Assembly (NCBI GenBank): GCA_027382625.1
Contig: JAJKFJ010021366.1
Span: 1-64,000, forward strand
Reading direction: 5' to 3'
Length of the DNA stretch: 64,000 bases
Source: Tetmemena sp. SeJ-2015
Taxonomy: Eukaryota; Ciliophora; Spirotrichea; Sporadotrichida; Oxytrichidae
In this document: positions 13,781 through 24,474 of the stretch, piece by piece
Layout: every line of letters begins with the position of its first letter
Numbering within the stretch: the stretch's first letter is position 1
The notes under the pieces: generated by a model
What the model was told of the DNA's origin: nothing
Database searches by the model: none
The model's input: only the letters and a program-made list of their open reading frames with translations
Program-made: the position numbers and the translations under genes

Positions 13781-14148
13781 AATAATTTTGTATCTTAATT
13801 TTTAGGAGCTCTATATTATAATTGTTATGACTTGCTTTAAAACTGGTAATGGTGTTTGACAAAAATCCTCTTAAAAAAGGCAAGTAGTGGAAAAGGTCTA
13901 CTTATTATGGCACAATAATATTGAAAATATAACTAAATGATAGATTCAGTTTTCTAATAAAACTGAGATATGAATTTCCTCTAAAAATTCCATCCTATAT
14001 ATTTTCTCAAACTCCACTCATAGTTAGCATAGTTGTTGTAATTTAAATTCAAAATGTTTAGAAATTAAAGCTCTAATCTGTCTTCGAACAATAATGGAAC
14101 CCACTCTATTCAAATTAAATTCATTTTCATATTTGATATGACTTATCT
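13781..14148. other. AT-rich intergenic spacer
   Basis: The spacer between the CLASP-like stop and the next ATG. It presumably contains the 3' UTR of one gene and the promoter of the next. No motif was recognised. Confidence 0.5.
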
Positions 14149-17100
14149 ATGAATCACTTGCATCCTTAGTCACAAGCTAACCAAGGGTTGAGTCATATTT
14201 AATCCCAATAGGTGCTTCCTAGCTCAATTCATTACTAAAATTCTAACTTATAGCCACCCTCCTAAGATAACTATCCTCAATATACGATGATTACACCTCT
14301 CCCTGTAAGTATAAAGCTCACTAATTATCAATTATTTTACTTCTTGGAAAATTTTCCTAAAGAATCTTTGATTAGCAATTAATACGACAGCTATATTTAA
14401 ACTTATTTCTTTATAGAGGAACAAAAGAATCCTGCAGCAAAGCCAGCAGCAGCAATTCATTGAGTAAGCTTCTTAGATAGGAAGCAAGGCTCAAAATTAA
14501 TCTTAATTTAACTAGCATGCAGATAATAACCCCAATCTATCTATTCGCACTAGTAACAATTTTTGCTTATAATTTAATGTGAAATCTACTTTTATTCTTT
14601 CTTATAAATGGCCCTCTGCCAAGATAAAACTAATCTCAAGCTTAAGGTAGCTTGCAATCTGTATAAAACTAAAGACTCCTATCCAATGTTTAAAGTGTTT
14701 AGTAATTACCTCAGCCTGAGCATCGAGGAATGTCTCTTAAAATTAGAAAAACACTGTTTAGCCTTATGCCCAACAGCAGACTACGAATCAACCAAGTTAA
14801 TCTTCTAGCAATCAGCAGCTTCAAAGACCACATAGTCAAGGTCATAACTTGGTATGGCTTCTACACAGGCATCAACTTAAAACTTAATGATCTAGAGTCA
14901 TGCTAATTTTGGAGATGAGAGTTATATGAGGAATTTGATAGAGACTCCTCCCTTCAGCCCTGAGAGAAAGTAACGAGAGTTTGAGAAGAATATTAAGGGT
15001 CTCGGTCCATTAGGCTAGAGTATTTCGAACGGTTAAACTTTGAAAAATAGTTAGAGCAATAATGGCGGAGGGAGGTAAGAAAATTTAGGAAGAGGAAAGA
15101 ATTAGGTTTTAATGGCTTATGATTAGAGTAACAGCGATGAAAATAGTGGAAACAACTCTCGCAATAATTAAGAAAATGATCCCAACACTTTGAATCTAGG
15201 AGACAGCTCACAGCATTCTCAATTCCTAACTTTCAATTAAAACTCAATTGAAAAGCCCCCTATGAATAAATTCACCTCTTCTTCAAATCTTCATTAGGCA
15301 AAGTCTTTGCTTGGAACATCAAAACTTCAAACAGCTAATTCAAACCTAAAATCGCAAGCATTGCTATCTACAGTAGGATCTGTTTTGCAACTTCATGCCA
15401 AACCTAACTTTTAACCTCTGCAAAATTTTGATAAACCCGGTTATTATAGAATAATTAATTTTTAAAAATTTCAGGAAAAAATATAATTAAAGATACATAT
15501 AACTATAGTCACTAAGGTTCATTTAGCATGGATGCGATGAAGGAAACTTAAGGGTTCAATGCATCATTATCACTGAGAAGCAATAGAAAGTCGCTCCAAC
15601 TCAAGCTGAGTAATGCAAATTTTGCATTTGTGCGCGCATCAAAACTTAACTGCGATAGAAGTGAAGAGCTAAAAAGCTTCTTTTTTAATCTTGTTTTACT
15701 CTATGTCACTCACTTATTCTATACGTCTAAGTAAAATGATGATTATATACTTGAAATGATAAGTGATGAAGAGTACAAATGAAATTTTCCACTTAAGCTA
15801 ATTTACTTGAGTGCGCTAAATTTGCGATATGTGCCCCGGGAAAACGCTCTCTCGAATGATGCTACTTCGCCCTTTTGCATATCGGAAAAGTAGAGGGGAG
15901 GCTTGCACTGAAAAGTGCGTTAGTGATTTTCACTCCACCATATTAAGTTTGACTTTTTTGCCTTGTATCTCATTTACACGCTGTCATGAGTGCATACACT
16001 ATGTTTTTTTTTCCTATTTTTAATGATTTAGCATGATGAGTAGAATACATTTCGCAACACATGTTTTCAGTGAAAAAGTGCCTCTCAAACAAAGTGCGAT
16101 AATTTAAAATCCTTTAAAAAATGATATAACCCTAAACCTTTTTTTTTAAAACAATAAAAAAGACAAATTTAATCATCTTATTAAAGGGGTGATGAACTCT
16201 ATCGCACTTTTATTGAGAGTGCACTCTTTCACTGCAAACTATGTGTGTCGAAATGTAACTACTCATGCATGCTAACATCATTAAAACATTGAAACATGTT
16301 CACTAGTGTATGACTCATGACAGCGTTTTACAATGAAACAAATGCAAAAAAAGTGCAAACTTAAATATGGGGGGGTGAAAATCACTATTTTGCACTTTCA
16401 GTGCAAGCATCTATCTCTACTTTTTTCCCTATGCAAAAGTGCGCAAGTAGCATCCATTGAGAGAGCGTTTCACGGCGCACATATCGAACATTGAGCGCAC
16501 CAAGTAAGTTACGCTATCAATGGAAAAAACATTTTTCACTCTTATCACTTATAATAAAATATATAATCCATCATTTTTCTACTTAGAGTTTTATAGGATA
16601 AGTTAGTGACATAAGTAAATACACAAATATATAAAGAGTTATGCTTTTCCCCTTCACTCTCTATCGCAGTTGAAGTTTTGATGCGCGCTCTCGATGCAAA
16701 ATTAAATTACTCAGCGTGAGATATGAGGCGCACTAGCTTTTTGCTTCTTGTGATAATGATGCAGACCTCACATTTCCTTCATCGCATCCATGTAAAAGAA
16801 CCTTAAAAGCTTTTAATTTAATATGTTACCCTTATTTAAATTTTTTATTTTTCCTTGCAAATTTTTTAAAATATTTAATTTTTCATAATATCATATAAGA
16901 GAACCAAGAGAAATTTTTTAATAAGGAATTTTTAAATATATAAAGTTTAAAATTAAACGTGCCTGCAAACTGAGTGCTGCTTGCTTGAAGCGAATAGAAC
17001 TATTCAGAGGTTGCGATAAGAGTTAGATGACACTTATTTGTAATTACTTGATAAAGAGGGGCTTTTAATGGAAAAGGATCAATTAATGAAAGAGTTAAGA

Positions 17101-17610
17101 GAAGCACTCTCAAAGTTTGAAAGCATATAGAGGGAAGAAAGAGAAGTTCAAACAACTGAGGATTTCAAGATTATTTTCAGCCCTCATAACTTGGACACAG
17201 GTGATACTATCTCAAGTGTGCACATGGAAGGGGATGAGACGATTAGTCGAAAGAAATCAAAACTCATGATCAAGACTTAGAAGTAAGATAAATTAAATGA
17301 AAATGTGTAAATGTAAAAATATTTTCTTCCTAAGTATCACCAACCTAAATTGATGATAAATGACAAAGAGGTGCTCAGTCCTCAGCATTTTAGAATGGAT
17401 CATATGAGGAATGGAAGAATCATGGAAAGTTAAATACCCTTGGACATCAAATTCTCACTCGTGTATGATGAGAGTATTCAAGATATAGAGTAATATGATG
17501 ATGAAAATTAATAAGATGAGGCAACCAAAAATTTTATTCCCACTACTAATTAGTTCAGCTCACCTGCGAACATTGATGTCATGAGCTCAAATGACTTCAT
17601 TATTGAATGA
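14149..17610 (+). CDS. N/S/Q-rich protein with C-terminal coiled coil, interrupted by an IES
   Basis: Unrecognised gene. It starts at ATG 14149 (MNHLHPQSQANQGLSH). A GT...AG intron follows MITPLP near 14306, and the protein continues as a Q/N/S-rich region (IEQASQIGSKAQNQSQFN). There is a frame change near 14570-14770, probably one or two introns, then a long low-complexity region from about 14755 to 15466 (NSDENSGNNSRNNQEND). After the 1.47-kb IES the frame resumes and gives a leucine-rich coiled coil (LEANRTIQRLRQELDDTYLQ, LLDKEGLLMEKDQLMKELRE; about 16960-17130) and an acidic tail ending SSNDFIIE, stop TGA 17608-17610. In-frame TAA/TAG codons are frequent. A cytoskeletal or scaffold role is plausible only from composition. 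Confidence 0.75.
15467..16936. other. 1.47-kb IES carrying a foldback element, pointer AATTTTTAAA
   Basis: The 10-bp repeat AATTTTTAAA lies at 15457-15466 and 16927-16936. Removing 15467-16936 joins GYYRIINFQ to IYKVQNQTCLQTECC in one open frame, directly into the coiled coil. Almost the whole segment is a palindromic element (see separate entry), so this IES appears to be, or to have been invaded by, a mobile element. Confidence 0.8.
15514..16804. mobile_element. Foldback (long inverted repeat) element within the IES
   Basis: The two halves are imperfect reverse complements around a centre near 16150. The outermost bases AAGGTTC (15514) pair with GAACCTT (16798-16804). Just inside, CATGGATGCGATGAAGG pairs with CCTTCATCGCATCCATG. 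Further matching blocks include GCGCGCATC/GATGCGCGC, the CGCTGTCATGAGTG block, and CGCAACACATG/CATGTGTGTCG. No transposase-like frame was recognised, so it is best described as a non-autonomous foldback or MITE-like element. The right half also has a GC-richer composition than the flanks. Confidence 0.8.
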
Positions 17611-17784
17611 GATTTGTTTACTTTAAGCTTAAAATCAAAATCAGTAAAATTTATCATTTAATTTTTTTTTGAAATCTAGCCCTTAAGAAGTTAGATTTTC
17701 CTTTTACTTTTTTAAATTTTGATTTTCAAATTTTATTATCTCTATCTCCCTTAATTCATAAATGTATAATTTATAACAACGACG

Positions 17785-19447
17785 ATGAGTGCCAGAGCAC
17801 CTTCTTTAGCGTCGGCCATCAACAATAGAATTTAAATCTGTAGAACTCAATCGACCTCTTCTCTTACTCTCAACAGGACGAACTCACTCTTCAATAGTAG
17901 CAGAGCAACCAAATCTTCAATAATAGAGCCTCAAGAGCAACTGTCGAAGTGAATCCAATCAACATCAAGACTAGAATCATTGATAGGCAGTCCATTGGTA
18001 GCTCAGGAAGAGAGAGCATGGGAAACTCCTTGGAAAGATAGACCAGATTCCAAGGAGAAAGCTAAAATAGTAACATCCACATCCAGAGCTACAACTCTGG
18101 AGGCAGCAGCTAAAGAAGCTTACAGTCTTCTAATGTAAATGCCCAAGGAATGACTTCCCCAGCTTAGAGAATCAAGCTCAATAGCAGAATGAGAAGATGG
18201 CAAGCTAACCAGCTCGCACTGTGAGAGAACTACTTGGAAAAACTTAAAATGCAAGCAATCAAAATATGGTCATAAGTCCCTCCCATTCTAATATCCATGC
18301 GAATTTTATCCGTCCTACTACAGCAGCCTAACCTTAAAATCCTCTAATTCAAAGTTAAAGTATAACTCAAGCAAGTTCAAAGCTTCCTATATCTCCGAAG
18401 AACATCTCTACCAATAAAAGTGGAGGAGGTGCTTAGACTCAAAGGAAGTTCATTGTTAAATAGAGTAACACGAGCATACAGAGCATTCAATAGACTGAGC
18501 CTTAGAAATAGAAAGGATAGGTAATGCAAAATCAAAGTTCCTAGGCGAAAAGTCAGTCATAGAACCTTGCATCTATTAAACTATTAGCAGCGTTTGAAGA
18601 GAAACTACACGAGCTTGAGGTAATCATACTTTCTTTTTCCATACCCAATTCTTAACTATTTTTAGACTTGTAATAAAGAGCTTCGCTTTTTCTTGATGAA
18701 CGGTGGAAGTTTGAGTAAGGAGTAGTGCTAAGCTATGCTGGCGAAAAATAGAGAATGCAGAATCATGATTAAGAGCCAGTAGAGTGATGCACTTAGCTTG
18801 GCGTAGTAGAACGGGGGAAACTAACAGTTGACAATAGATATGATTAACTAGCTTATCTAGGAAAACGAAGGTCTTTAGTTTGAGTTTAAGAGACTCTTTG
18901 TTTACAAAAAAATAATTAAGGGAATTAAAGGGCCCCCGGCATAAATAAGATAGGCCGTGACGTCAATGATATTTCTGTGACGCACTTATCTGACGCACAC
19001 AAACCTATCAGCCGAATAGGGATATTAAACACGTGGCACCCCCGCCACCTCACATTCTGAGCAGAAGCCCCCGGCTTCTGCAGACCATCCAAAAAAACCT
19101 AAAAGGAGAAAATAATCCGGTAGCTTCGGACCGAGAGCAAGTCGCTGCTCCGTAGCGTCTGGCTTCGCTGTCCAACTGCATGACTGAGTGTTTGCCCAAG
19201 ATACATCCCTCCACGCCTAACAGGATTAGGGGTGAGTGGGAGACCATCACCTTTGATTATCTCCAGTGAGCAGCTCAACCCTCCCCAGGGCTTCAGCTGC
19301 CATTATCCCTTCTCTTTTAAGCATCACACCAGTAATGGATTACACCAGAAAGCTTCAGGGAAAGGGCGACCGGTGCCTAGTGCGGTCGTGTGCGTCGTGA
19401 ATTTTAACTTTCTAATTTAATAATTCCTCTTTGTTTACAAAAGTTGA
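17785..19447 (+). CDS. S/N/Q-rich protein, interrupted by a 32-bp IES and a GC-rich insertion
   Basis: Unrecognised gene. It starts at ATG 17785 (MSARAPSLASAINNR) and continues through SLTLNRTNSLFNSSRAT. Removing a 32-bp IES restores the frame into VEVNPINIKTRIIDRQS. Another frame change near 18205 is resolved if 8 bp between two AGCT copies are removed, but this is weaker. The protein is S/T/N/Q-rich up to EEKLHELE, where a 45-nt intron (GTAATC...TTTTTAG, about 18618-18663) occurs. It ends in a helical part (KELRFFLMNGGSLSKEQC, DMINQLIQENEGLQFEFKRL). A 517-bp GC-rich element sits between two copies of CTCTTTGTTTACAAAA. Across it, the last codons become RLFVYKS followed by TGA 19445-19447. 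The function is unknown. Confidence 0.7.
17910..17941. other. 32-bp IES, pointer AGAGCAAC
   Basis: The 8-bp repeat AGAGCAAC occurs at 17902-17909 and 17934-17941. Deleting 32 bp joins FNSSRAT to VEVNPINIK and moves the gene from one open frame, which hits TGA soon after, to the next. The segment has no GT...AG ends. Confidence 0.65.
18910..19426 (-). mobile_element. GC-rich SINE-like element, copy 1
   Basis: A block much richer in GC than its surroundings, flanked by a perfect 16-bp direct repeat, CTCTTTGTTTACAAAA, at 18894-18909 and 19427-19442. A second copy in opposite orientation lies at about 44301-44837. Read on the minus strand it begins ATTAAATTAGAAAGTTAAAA and ends with a short tail made of CCCTTAATT units. 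A long variable target duplication and a 3' microsatellite tail suggest a SINE or other non-LTR derivative. The open frames of the two copies do not correspond, so it is unlikely to code. It inserted into, or serves as an IES of, the last codons of the host gene. Clear Pol III box A/B elements were not found. Confidence 0.65.
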
Positions 19448-19806
19448 TAGATCAACAAATTTGCAGGGTACTTTGAAATGATATTTAGAACTGAACTATA
19501 ATTTATTTATACGCTTCAAAATCAGTGATTTAAGGTAATAAAATGGGAGTATATTTCGTTAGTGATTTAAAAAAAAGATTTAATGATGAGGAATGAGTAT
19601 ACAGCCTAATAAGATTCGAGCATACTTAAGCTTTAATTTATTTATTGGGGTTAGACAAATCTTTTAAAGAAGGGGTTAGGATTCACTCTATTTAATATAA
19701 TTAAGTAAAGTTAATGAAAGAAATTTGATAAAGTTAGTTAGAGCTATTCATTTTTAAGCTCAGATCAAGAATATTTTTTTAACTATTAAGAAATATTTAT
19801 TGATGG
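19448..19806. other. AT-rich intergenic spacer
   Basis: The spacer between two convergent genes. It probably consists of two 3' UTRs. Nothing else is visible. Confidence 0.5.
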
Positions 19807-20810
19807 TCAGATGATGATGGGGCCAGTGGCGAGAGGAAAGAATCTATTGAAGTTGATAGCGATGGCTCTGATGGCAGCCTCAGGATTGAAGTCGTCCATT
19901 TCTATGATGTTGACAATCTAGGTCATCTTATCTGAGCGATCTAGAGTGTTATAGAACACACTGTTTGAAAGTGGAGCGTTTGCAAGGAGATTTCCTGGGG
20001 TCTACTGAGAGTTGAGGAGTGGGTCGACGTAGGTTGTGTTCTTTTCGAGGGACTCGAAGAGAATGGTCTCGGTGTCAGTTGTGGCGTCTCCTGTGATGTA
20101 GGGGTCGCACTTCAGGAAGTCAAAATCAGTGGGAGCTTGAAGCAAGTACTGCCCTGACTCGTAGTAGGCCTTGATGTTATTGATAACTTACAAGGGATTA
20201 CAAAGCATGAAAGTAGTTAATGATAGATTGTTGGCTTGAGTGATGACCCAACCTGCCTTGATCACAACTTGAGAGAGTGTATTGTTTCCATGGAAACCAG
20301 TGATGAAGGCGCCACCGTAGGATCCAATTGGAAGGCTGGCATTTCCTCTGTCGAGAATGAACTTAGGTTCAATGTATTTCCTCACAAGTGCCTCAAGTTG
20401 AGGATGAGGAACAATGAATTAAGAATATACATTTTCTCTATAGCTATTTAACAGGATTGCCTACTTGGCCATCGTCGACAACGATATCTAGGATGAGAAT
20501 TTCACCAGGGTTAGCAGTCATGAAAGCGTTAATGTCTTGGAGGCAGCTGTCGAGAGTTATATTTGAAAGGAAAAGATGACCCAGTAGAACTATTTCAGGG
20601 TGGTCTCTGTCCTGACTCACTCTCAAGTCGAGGTAGCGTGCTCCCATGTGTAAGATTTCGTTAACTGAATATTACTGGGGCACAGCCAAAGATTGAATGA
20701 TTGCAGACAGCTTGTCAAGTGGCAGAATCGTTAAAAGATAATCCAAACCCACTTGCCCGAAAAGCCACTCTATGAGTTCGTAGTAAAAATACTTTAGAAA
20801 GCTATAGAGT
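19807..20810 (-). CDS. PI-PLC X-domain paralogue A2, lacking its 5' part
   Basis: Homologous to the adjacent A1 from IEWLFGQVGLDYLL onwards. It keeps MGARYLDLRVSQD, LLGHLFLSNITLDSCLQDIN (catalytic-type His in LLGH), NPGEILILDIVVDDGQ, the GSYGGAFITGF motif, AGWVITQ, YYESGQYLLQAP and a C-terminus ending LATGPIII with TGA at 19807-19809. The signal peptide and the first catalytic segment (PGAHHAG in relatives) are absent: the open frame fades out in AT-rich DNA near 20810, just before the A1 stop at 20901. Either it is a 5'-truncated tandem copy or its first MDSs lie elsewhere (scrambled). A 25-bp IES corrects the frame after VGN. Confidence 0.75.
20431..20455. other. 25-bp IES in PLC A2, pointer AAT
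   Basis: On the coding (minus) strand GGCAAT is followed by 25 bp ending in AAT and then GTATATTC. Deleting 25 bp changes the frame so that DGQVGN continues as VYSQFIVPHPQLEALVRK, aligning with A1. The position corresponds to IESs in A1, B, C, D and E. Confidence 0.7.
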
Positions 20811-20900
20811 AAACACAAAAGATAGATAGATCAAGTTAAATCTAGAAATTTAATAAATTTCATTCGAGATTCAGTAAAATCAAATCAATTAAGAAAAAGC

Positions 20901-22437
20901 TCATTTCTTATCCCAAAAGTACCTGTAGTAGTTCACTTCAATGATTCTTATTGCGTTTTCTGGTGTGAAATCGTCCATCTCAACGATGTTGATTATACCC
21001 CTAAGCTACTTTGAAGTTTTCAATAGCCTATGAAGTTCCTCATTAGATACGGGAGCATTAGCTAGCAAGTTAGCAGGCACATTCTTGGCTCTTGCTCTAT
21101 GTTCAGTGTGATTTGGAGTGGTAAAGTCCTCATCTTGGTGATTGACTTCATAAATGATAGTTTCATTAGTTGAGTTGTTGTCTGCAGAGAGGTAAGGATC
21201 ACACTTGAGGAAGTCATAATTTTAAGGGTTTTGAGTGATGTATTGCCCTGATTCGTAGTACTAGGCAACATTTATTGGGGCTTGTCTGGCATCAGGAGTT
21301 TTAACAATATAAGATCCAATATAAATACACTTATAGGATTAATATTTCAAAGTTTGAGTAATGACCCAACCGGCTTTAATCACAACCTAAGAGAGATTAT
21401 TGTCACCGCTGAAACCGGTGATGTAAGCACCTCCGTAGCTACCAATAGGCTGCGAGACATTAGAGCGTGTAAGGATAAATCTTGGCTCAAGATATTTCCT
21501 AATCAGAGTTTCCATCTACTGGTGAGACACAGAGACTCCCACATTTCTTATTTAAGAAAACAAGCTGCATAAATATTTGATTGATTTCCAAGTTCTTGCC
21601 ATCCATTAACAAAGTCAATGATGATTATCTCCTAAGGATGATCCACCAAGAATTAGTTGATGTCCTTAAGAATCTAGTCAATGGTTAAATTTGATAGGAA
21701 TCCATGACAAAGGTACACTTTAATCCTTTAAAACTTAATAAGTTTAGACTTTGCTGGTGTTGTTAGGATCAGCATTCACTCTGAGGTCAATATATCTGGC
21801 ACCCATCTCTAGTTCATCCTTGACTGAGAATCTTTGAGGAATTAGAAGGGATTGCACTATTTTAGAGGCAAGGGAAGGGTCATAGTTCTTTTGATAAAGA
21901 TCCCATAAGCCGAGGGCTTGCATCATACTGTCTATAAGATATGAAATCTGAAAGACACTTTATTTATAAGAGGTTCGTAAGTTGGAAAAATTATGAAAGT
22001 TAATTATAAAAAAAGTAAGTTGAAATAAAGTAATAAATATTTTGTAGTAAGGGATAAGGTAGGTGAGGCCGGCATGGTGAGCACCGGGTATGGCGATTTA
22101 GTTGACGGTTAGGTTAGCGATGAGTGGGCTCTTCTTAAGGTCGGTCATCCAGGTAGCAAGTGAGTTGATGGCGGGCACTTGATCATCAGCCACCAAGCTT
22201 TGAGGAGTCTTTTCACTATCGGATCTTGTGTGTACCTAGTTGTCACTCTCTTGCACCTTCAAAAATCCAGATCGATCTAAATCCCAAATTATGACACTTG
22301 TTAGGCCAAAAATAATCAGAAGCTCAAACTAGTGTTGAGTTCTATGTTTACTTACAGTCAGTAGATGCGAGGACTTGCGAGACAAGGCCCACTGTAAGAA
22401 GTGAGCAGAGCGTCGCTGCGACGGAGACAGTTCTCAT
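20901..22437 (-). CDS. Secreted PI-PLC X-domain protein A1 (complete)
   Basis: Probable phosphatidylinositol-cleaving phospholipase of the PLCXD/bacterial PI-PLC type (X domain only). It starts at ATG 22437 with a signal peptide (MRTVSVAATLCSLLTVGLVS). A 79-nt intron (22277-22355, GTAAG...TTTAG) follows LASTD. The X domain contains SLATWMTDLKKSP, IAIPGAHHAGL (first catalytic-type His), MGARYIDLRV, LCHGFLSNLTIDQILKDIN (second His), HPQEIIIIDFVNGWQ, SYGGAYITGFSGDN, VVIKAGWVIT and YYESGQY. It ends FTPENAIRIIEVNYYRYFWD with TGA 20901-20903. Three small IESs (120, 31 and 41 bp) must be removed for one open frame, giving roughly 415 residues. It may be secreted or lumenal, acting on PI or GPI-type lipids, but activity is inferred from the motifs only. 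It is the most compact paralogue of the array. Confidence 0.85.
21543..21583. other. 41-bp IES in PLC A1, pointer GAAAT
   Basis: ATTTC (GAAAT on the coding strand) lies at 21543-21547 and 21584-21588. Removing 41 bp joins GWQELGN to VGVSVSHQQMETLIRKY. The site is equivalent to the 25-bp IES of A2 and larger IESs in B to E. Confidence 0.75.
21717..21747. other. 31-bp IES in PLC A1, pointer AAAGT
   Basis: ACTTT (coding-strand AAAGT) lies at 21717-21721 and 21748-21752. Deleting 31 bp joins DPNNTSK to VYLCHGFLSN in frame. Reading it as a GT...AG intron would give the wrong frame. Confidence 0.7.
21939..22058. other. 120-bp IES in PLC A1, pointer CTTAT
   Basis: ATAAG (coding-strand CTTAT) lies at 21934-21938 and 22054-22058. 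Removing 120 bp of AT-rich DNA joins PGAHHAGLTYLI to DSMMQALGLWDLY in frame. Confidence 0.75.
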
Positions 22438-24300
22438 TGTTATTGAGTATGTTTAAATATTATAACAGACTGCTCATTGATACACTAAAATATTATTATT
22501 TTTGTATTTGTATCCTCTAAATTTCATCATACTCACAAATCCCTTTCTAATCTAATCATCATCGTGTAAAAAAAAATAATTTTTTTATTATAGTACCTAT
22601 GTATAATTTTAATATTTTTTTACGATTAGGTAAATATGGGTTCAAGAAAAAGAAGAAAGATTAAGTTAGAGTAATAATACGCATAGAAGTAAAAATTTTA
22701 AGCAGATTTAATTTATTATATTTTTATGTTTTTATTTCAAATTAGAACTCTTGAATTAGCTGAAAATATAAAAGGAAAAAAGCTATTTATTTTAAAAAAA
22801 TTAACTGTAAAAGAAAATGAAAAAGTTTGATTTCAAAAGATATATCTTATTAAATAATTTTTACTTTAATATAAATAAAATAGTGGTCATTGGTTTAATA
22901 TTTAGAATAAACATTAGGCAAAAGAAGTACTTGCTAATTTATATTTAAAGATTTTTTTTTATCATCGCATTTATTTTTTATGCAATAAATAATGCCTAAA
23001 GATAAATTCATTGAATAGTTTGCTCTATAAATCATTAAATTGAAATCTATAATTTAGCGCTTATATGGTGAAACAAAATAGAGTTCATAAATGATTCATT
23101 TTAATTTAGTAAATTTATTAGAAATTCTAATTATCTTTTTAAAATCCAAATATATTTCCCCGAGCTTTAATTTTAAATCAAAGCTTTTAATCAAAACTTA
23201 ATAGCTAAAACATAAATCAATAATCTACAATTCTTTATTTGAAAGAATTAATGTATTTTTTATATTTACTCATCTTAACCTATAATTTATAAGGATATTT
23301 TAAGAACTTAATATTTATATACTTATTTACGTCTAGATTTAATTTAAAGTAATATTTTATATGAGTTTATAAAAATTACAAAATAAAAAGCCAACTTCTA
23401 ATCCACTTAAACTTGCAGATTTTTGTCTATACGAAATGGGTATTGAGATTATAGCCTACTGCTCCATAGCCACCGTTTTAAATGACTTAATCTTGCTTAT
23501 ATCTATTAAAAAATAATTAAAAGTGAATTCAATACCTAAAAATGGGATTCTCACTAGTGCAGTAGTATCTTTCAAAATATAAAATATTAAAGTTCAGACA
23601 TAGCATTATAAATAGCATTATTTTTATTCTAATTATTTAATGTGCTCACTTCTAAATATTTTCAAATTTTTAAAAGATATTAAGGTATAAATTAGAAATA
23701 AAACAACGATTTAGAGTGTCAAATTCATAAAAATTTTGATTTATAAAAAAAATAATTCAAATAAAGTATTCTCATCTTATAATTACAGAATTTCAGAACT
23801 CTTACACTTATTGAGAATCCAATAACTTAAAATTAGTGAAATGGATATATTAAATCACGACTATTATATATCTTAAAAGAGACATAAATTAATTTTTAGA
23901 GACTCCAAATAAAGATTCATCTTTCTTAAGTTTGAAACATAATTCCTTATCCAAGTCTTGAATGCTATAGCGAAAATCAATGAATTAGTAATTTAAGTGA
24001 CTTATATAAATAATGTCTCTCTATGATTATTAATTCTAGAATTTATTTTATAGATCGATAGATTAATTTTAGAGAATCTCCGTAATATACTAAACTTAAT
24101 AATACTATTTAGAATGTAATTTTTTAGAAGATATCTTCGAAGAGAAAATTGAGAAATTCACATGTCAATTTCATCTTATCAAAATAACATTTTAATTAAC
24201 TTTTCTTATATGAGAAAGCTGAGAGTACTCATTTTAGCTGTCAAGATTTTGGATATGAAGGATAATTCAATTATAATGAGCATTTAACGGTCAACCGGAC
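22438..24300. other. AT-rich spacer between PLC A1 and B
   Basis: About 1.9 kb of AT-rich DNA upstream of A1. It should hold the A1 promoter next to 22437. No gene, repeat or RNA was recognised. A slightly less AT-rich patch near 23390-23480 has no clear coding reading. Confidence 0.45.
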
Positions 24301-24367
24301 AAGCCCACCCGATCGACTGCAGCTCAGAGAAGACCAAGTTGAGCATATTGATCGGCGAGAGTGGCTT
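24301..24367. other. GC-rich structured island (nested hairpin), possible small RNA or element
   Basis: A GC-rich stretch in AT-rich DNA that can fold into three nested helices. AAGCCCAC (24301-24308) pairs with GTGGCTT (24361-24367) with one bulge. CCGATC (24309-24314) pairs with GATCGG (24350-24355). GCTCA (24322-24326) pairs with TGAGC (24340-24344) over a 13-nt loop. Its 3' part resembles that of the island at 40563-40640. It is not a tRNA by shape. It could be an ncRNA or the terminus of a small mobile element. Confidence 0.4.
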
Positions 24368-24474
24368 TAATTTTAGTTCACATTTATTAAATGAAAATAC
24401 CTTAATTTACAACGCTTAGAAATTTAGTAAGAATATTTTAATAGAGGAGCTTATAAGTTATTTATTTTGAGATT

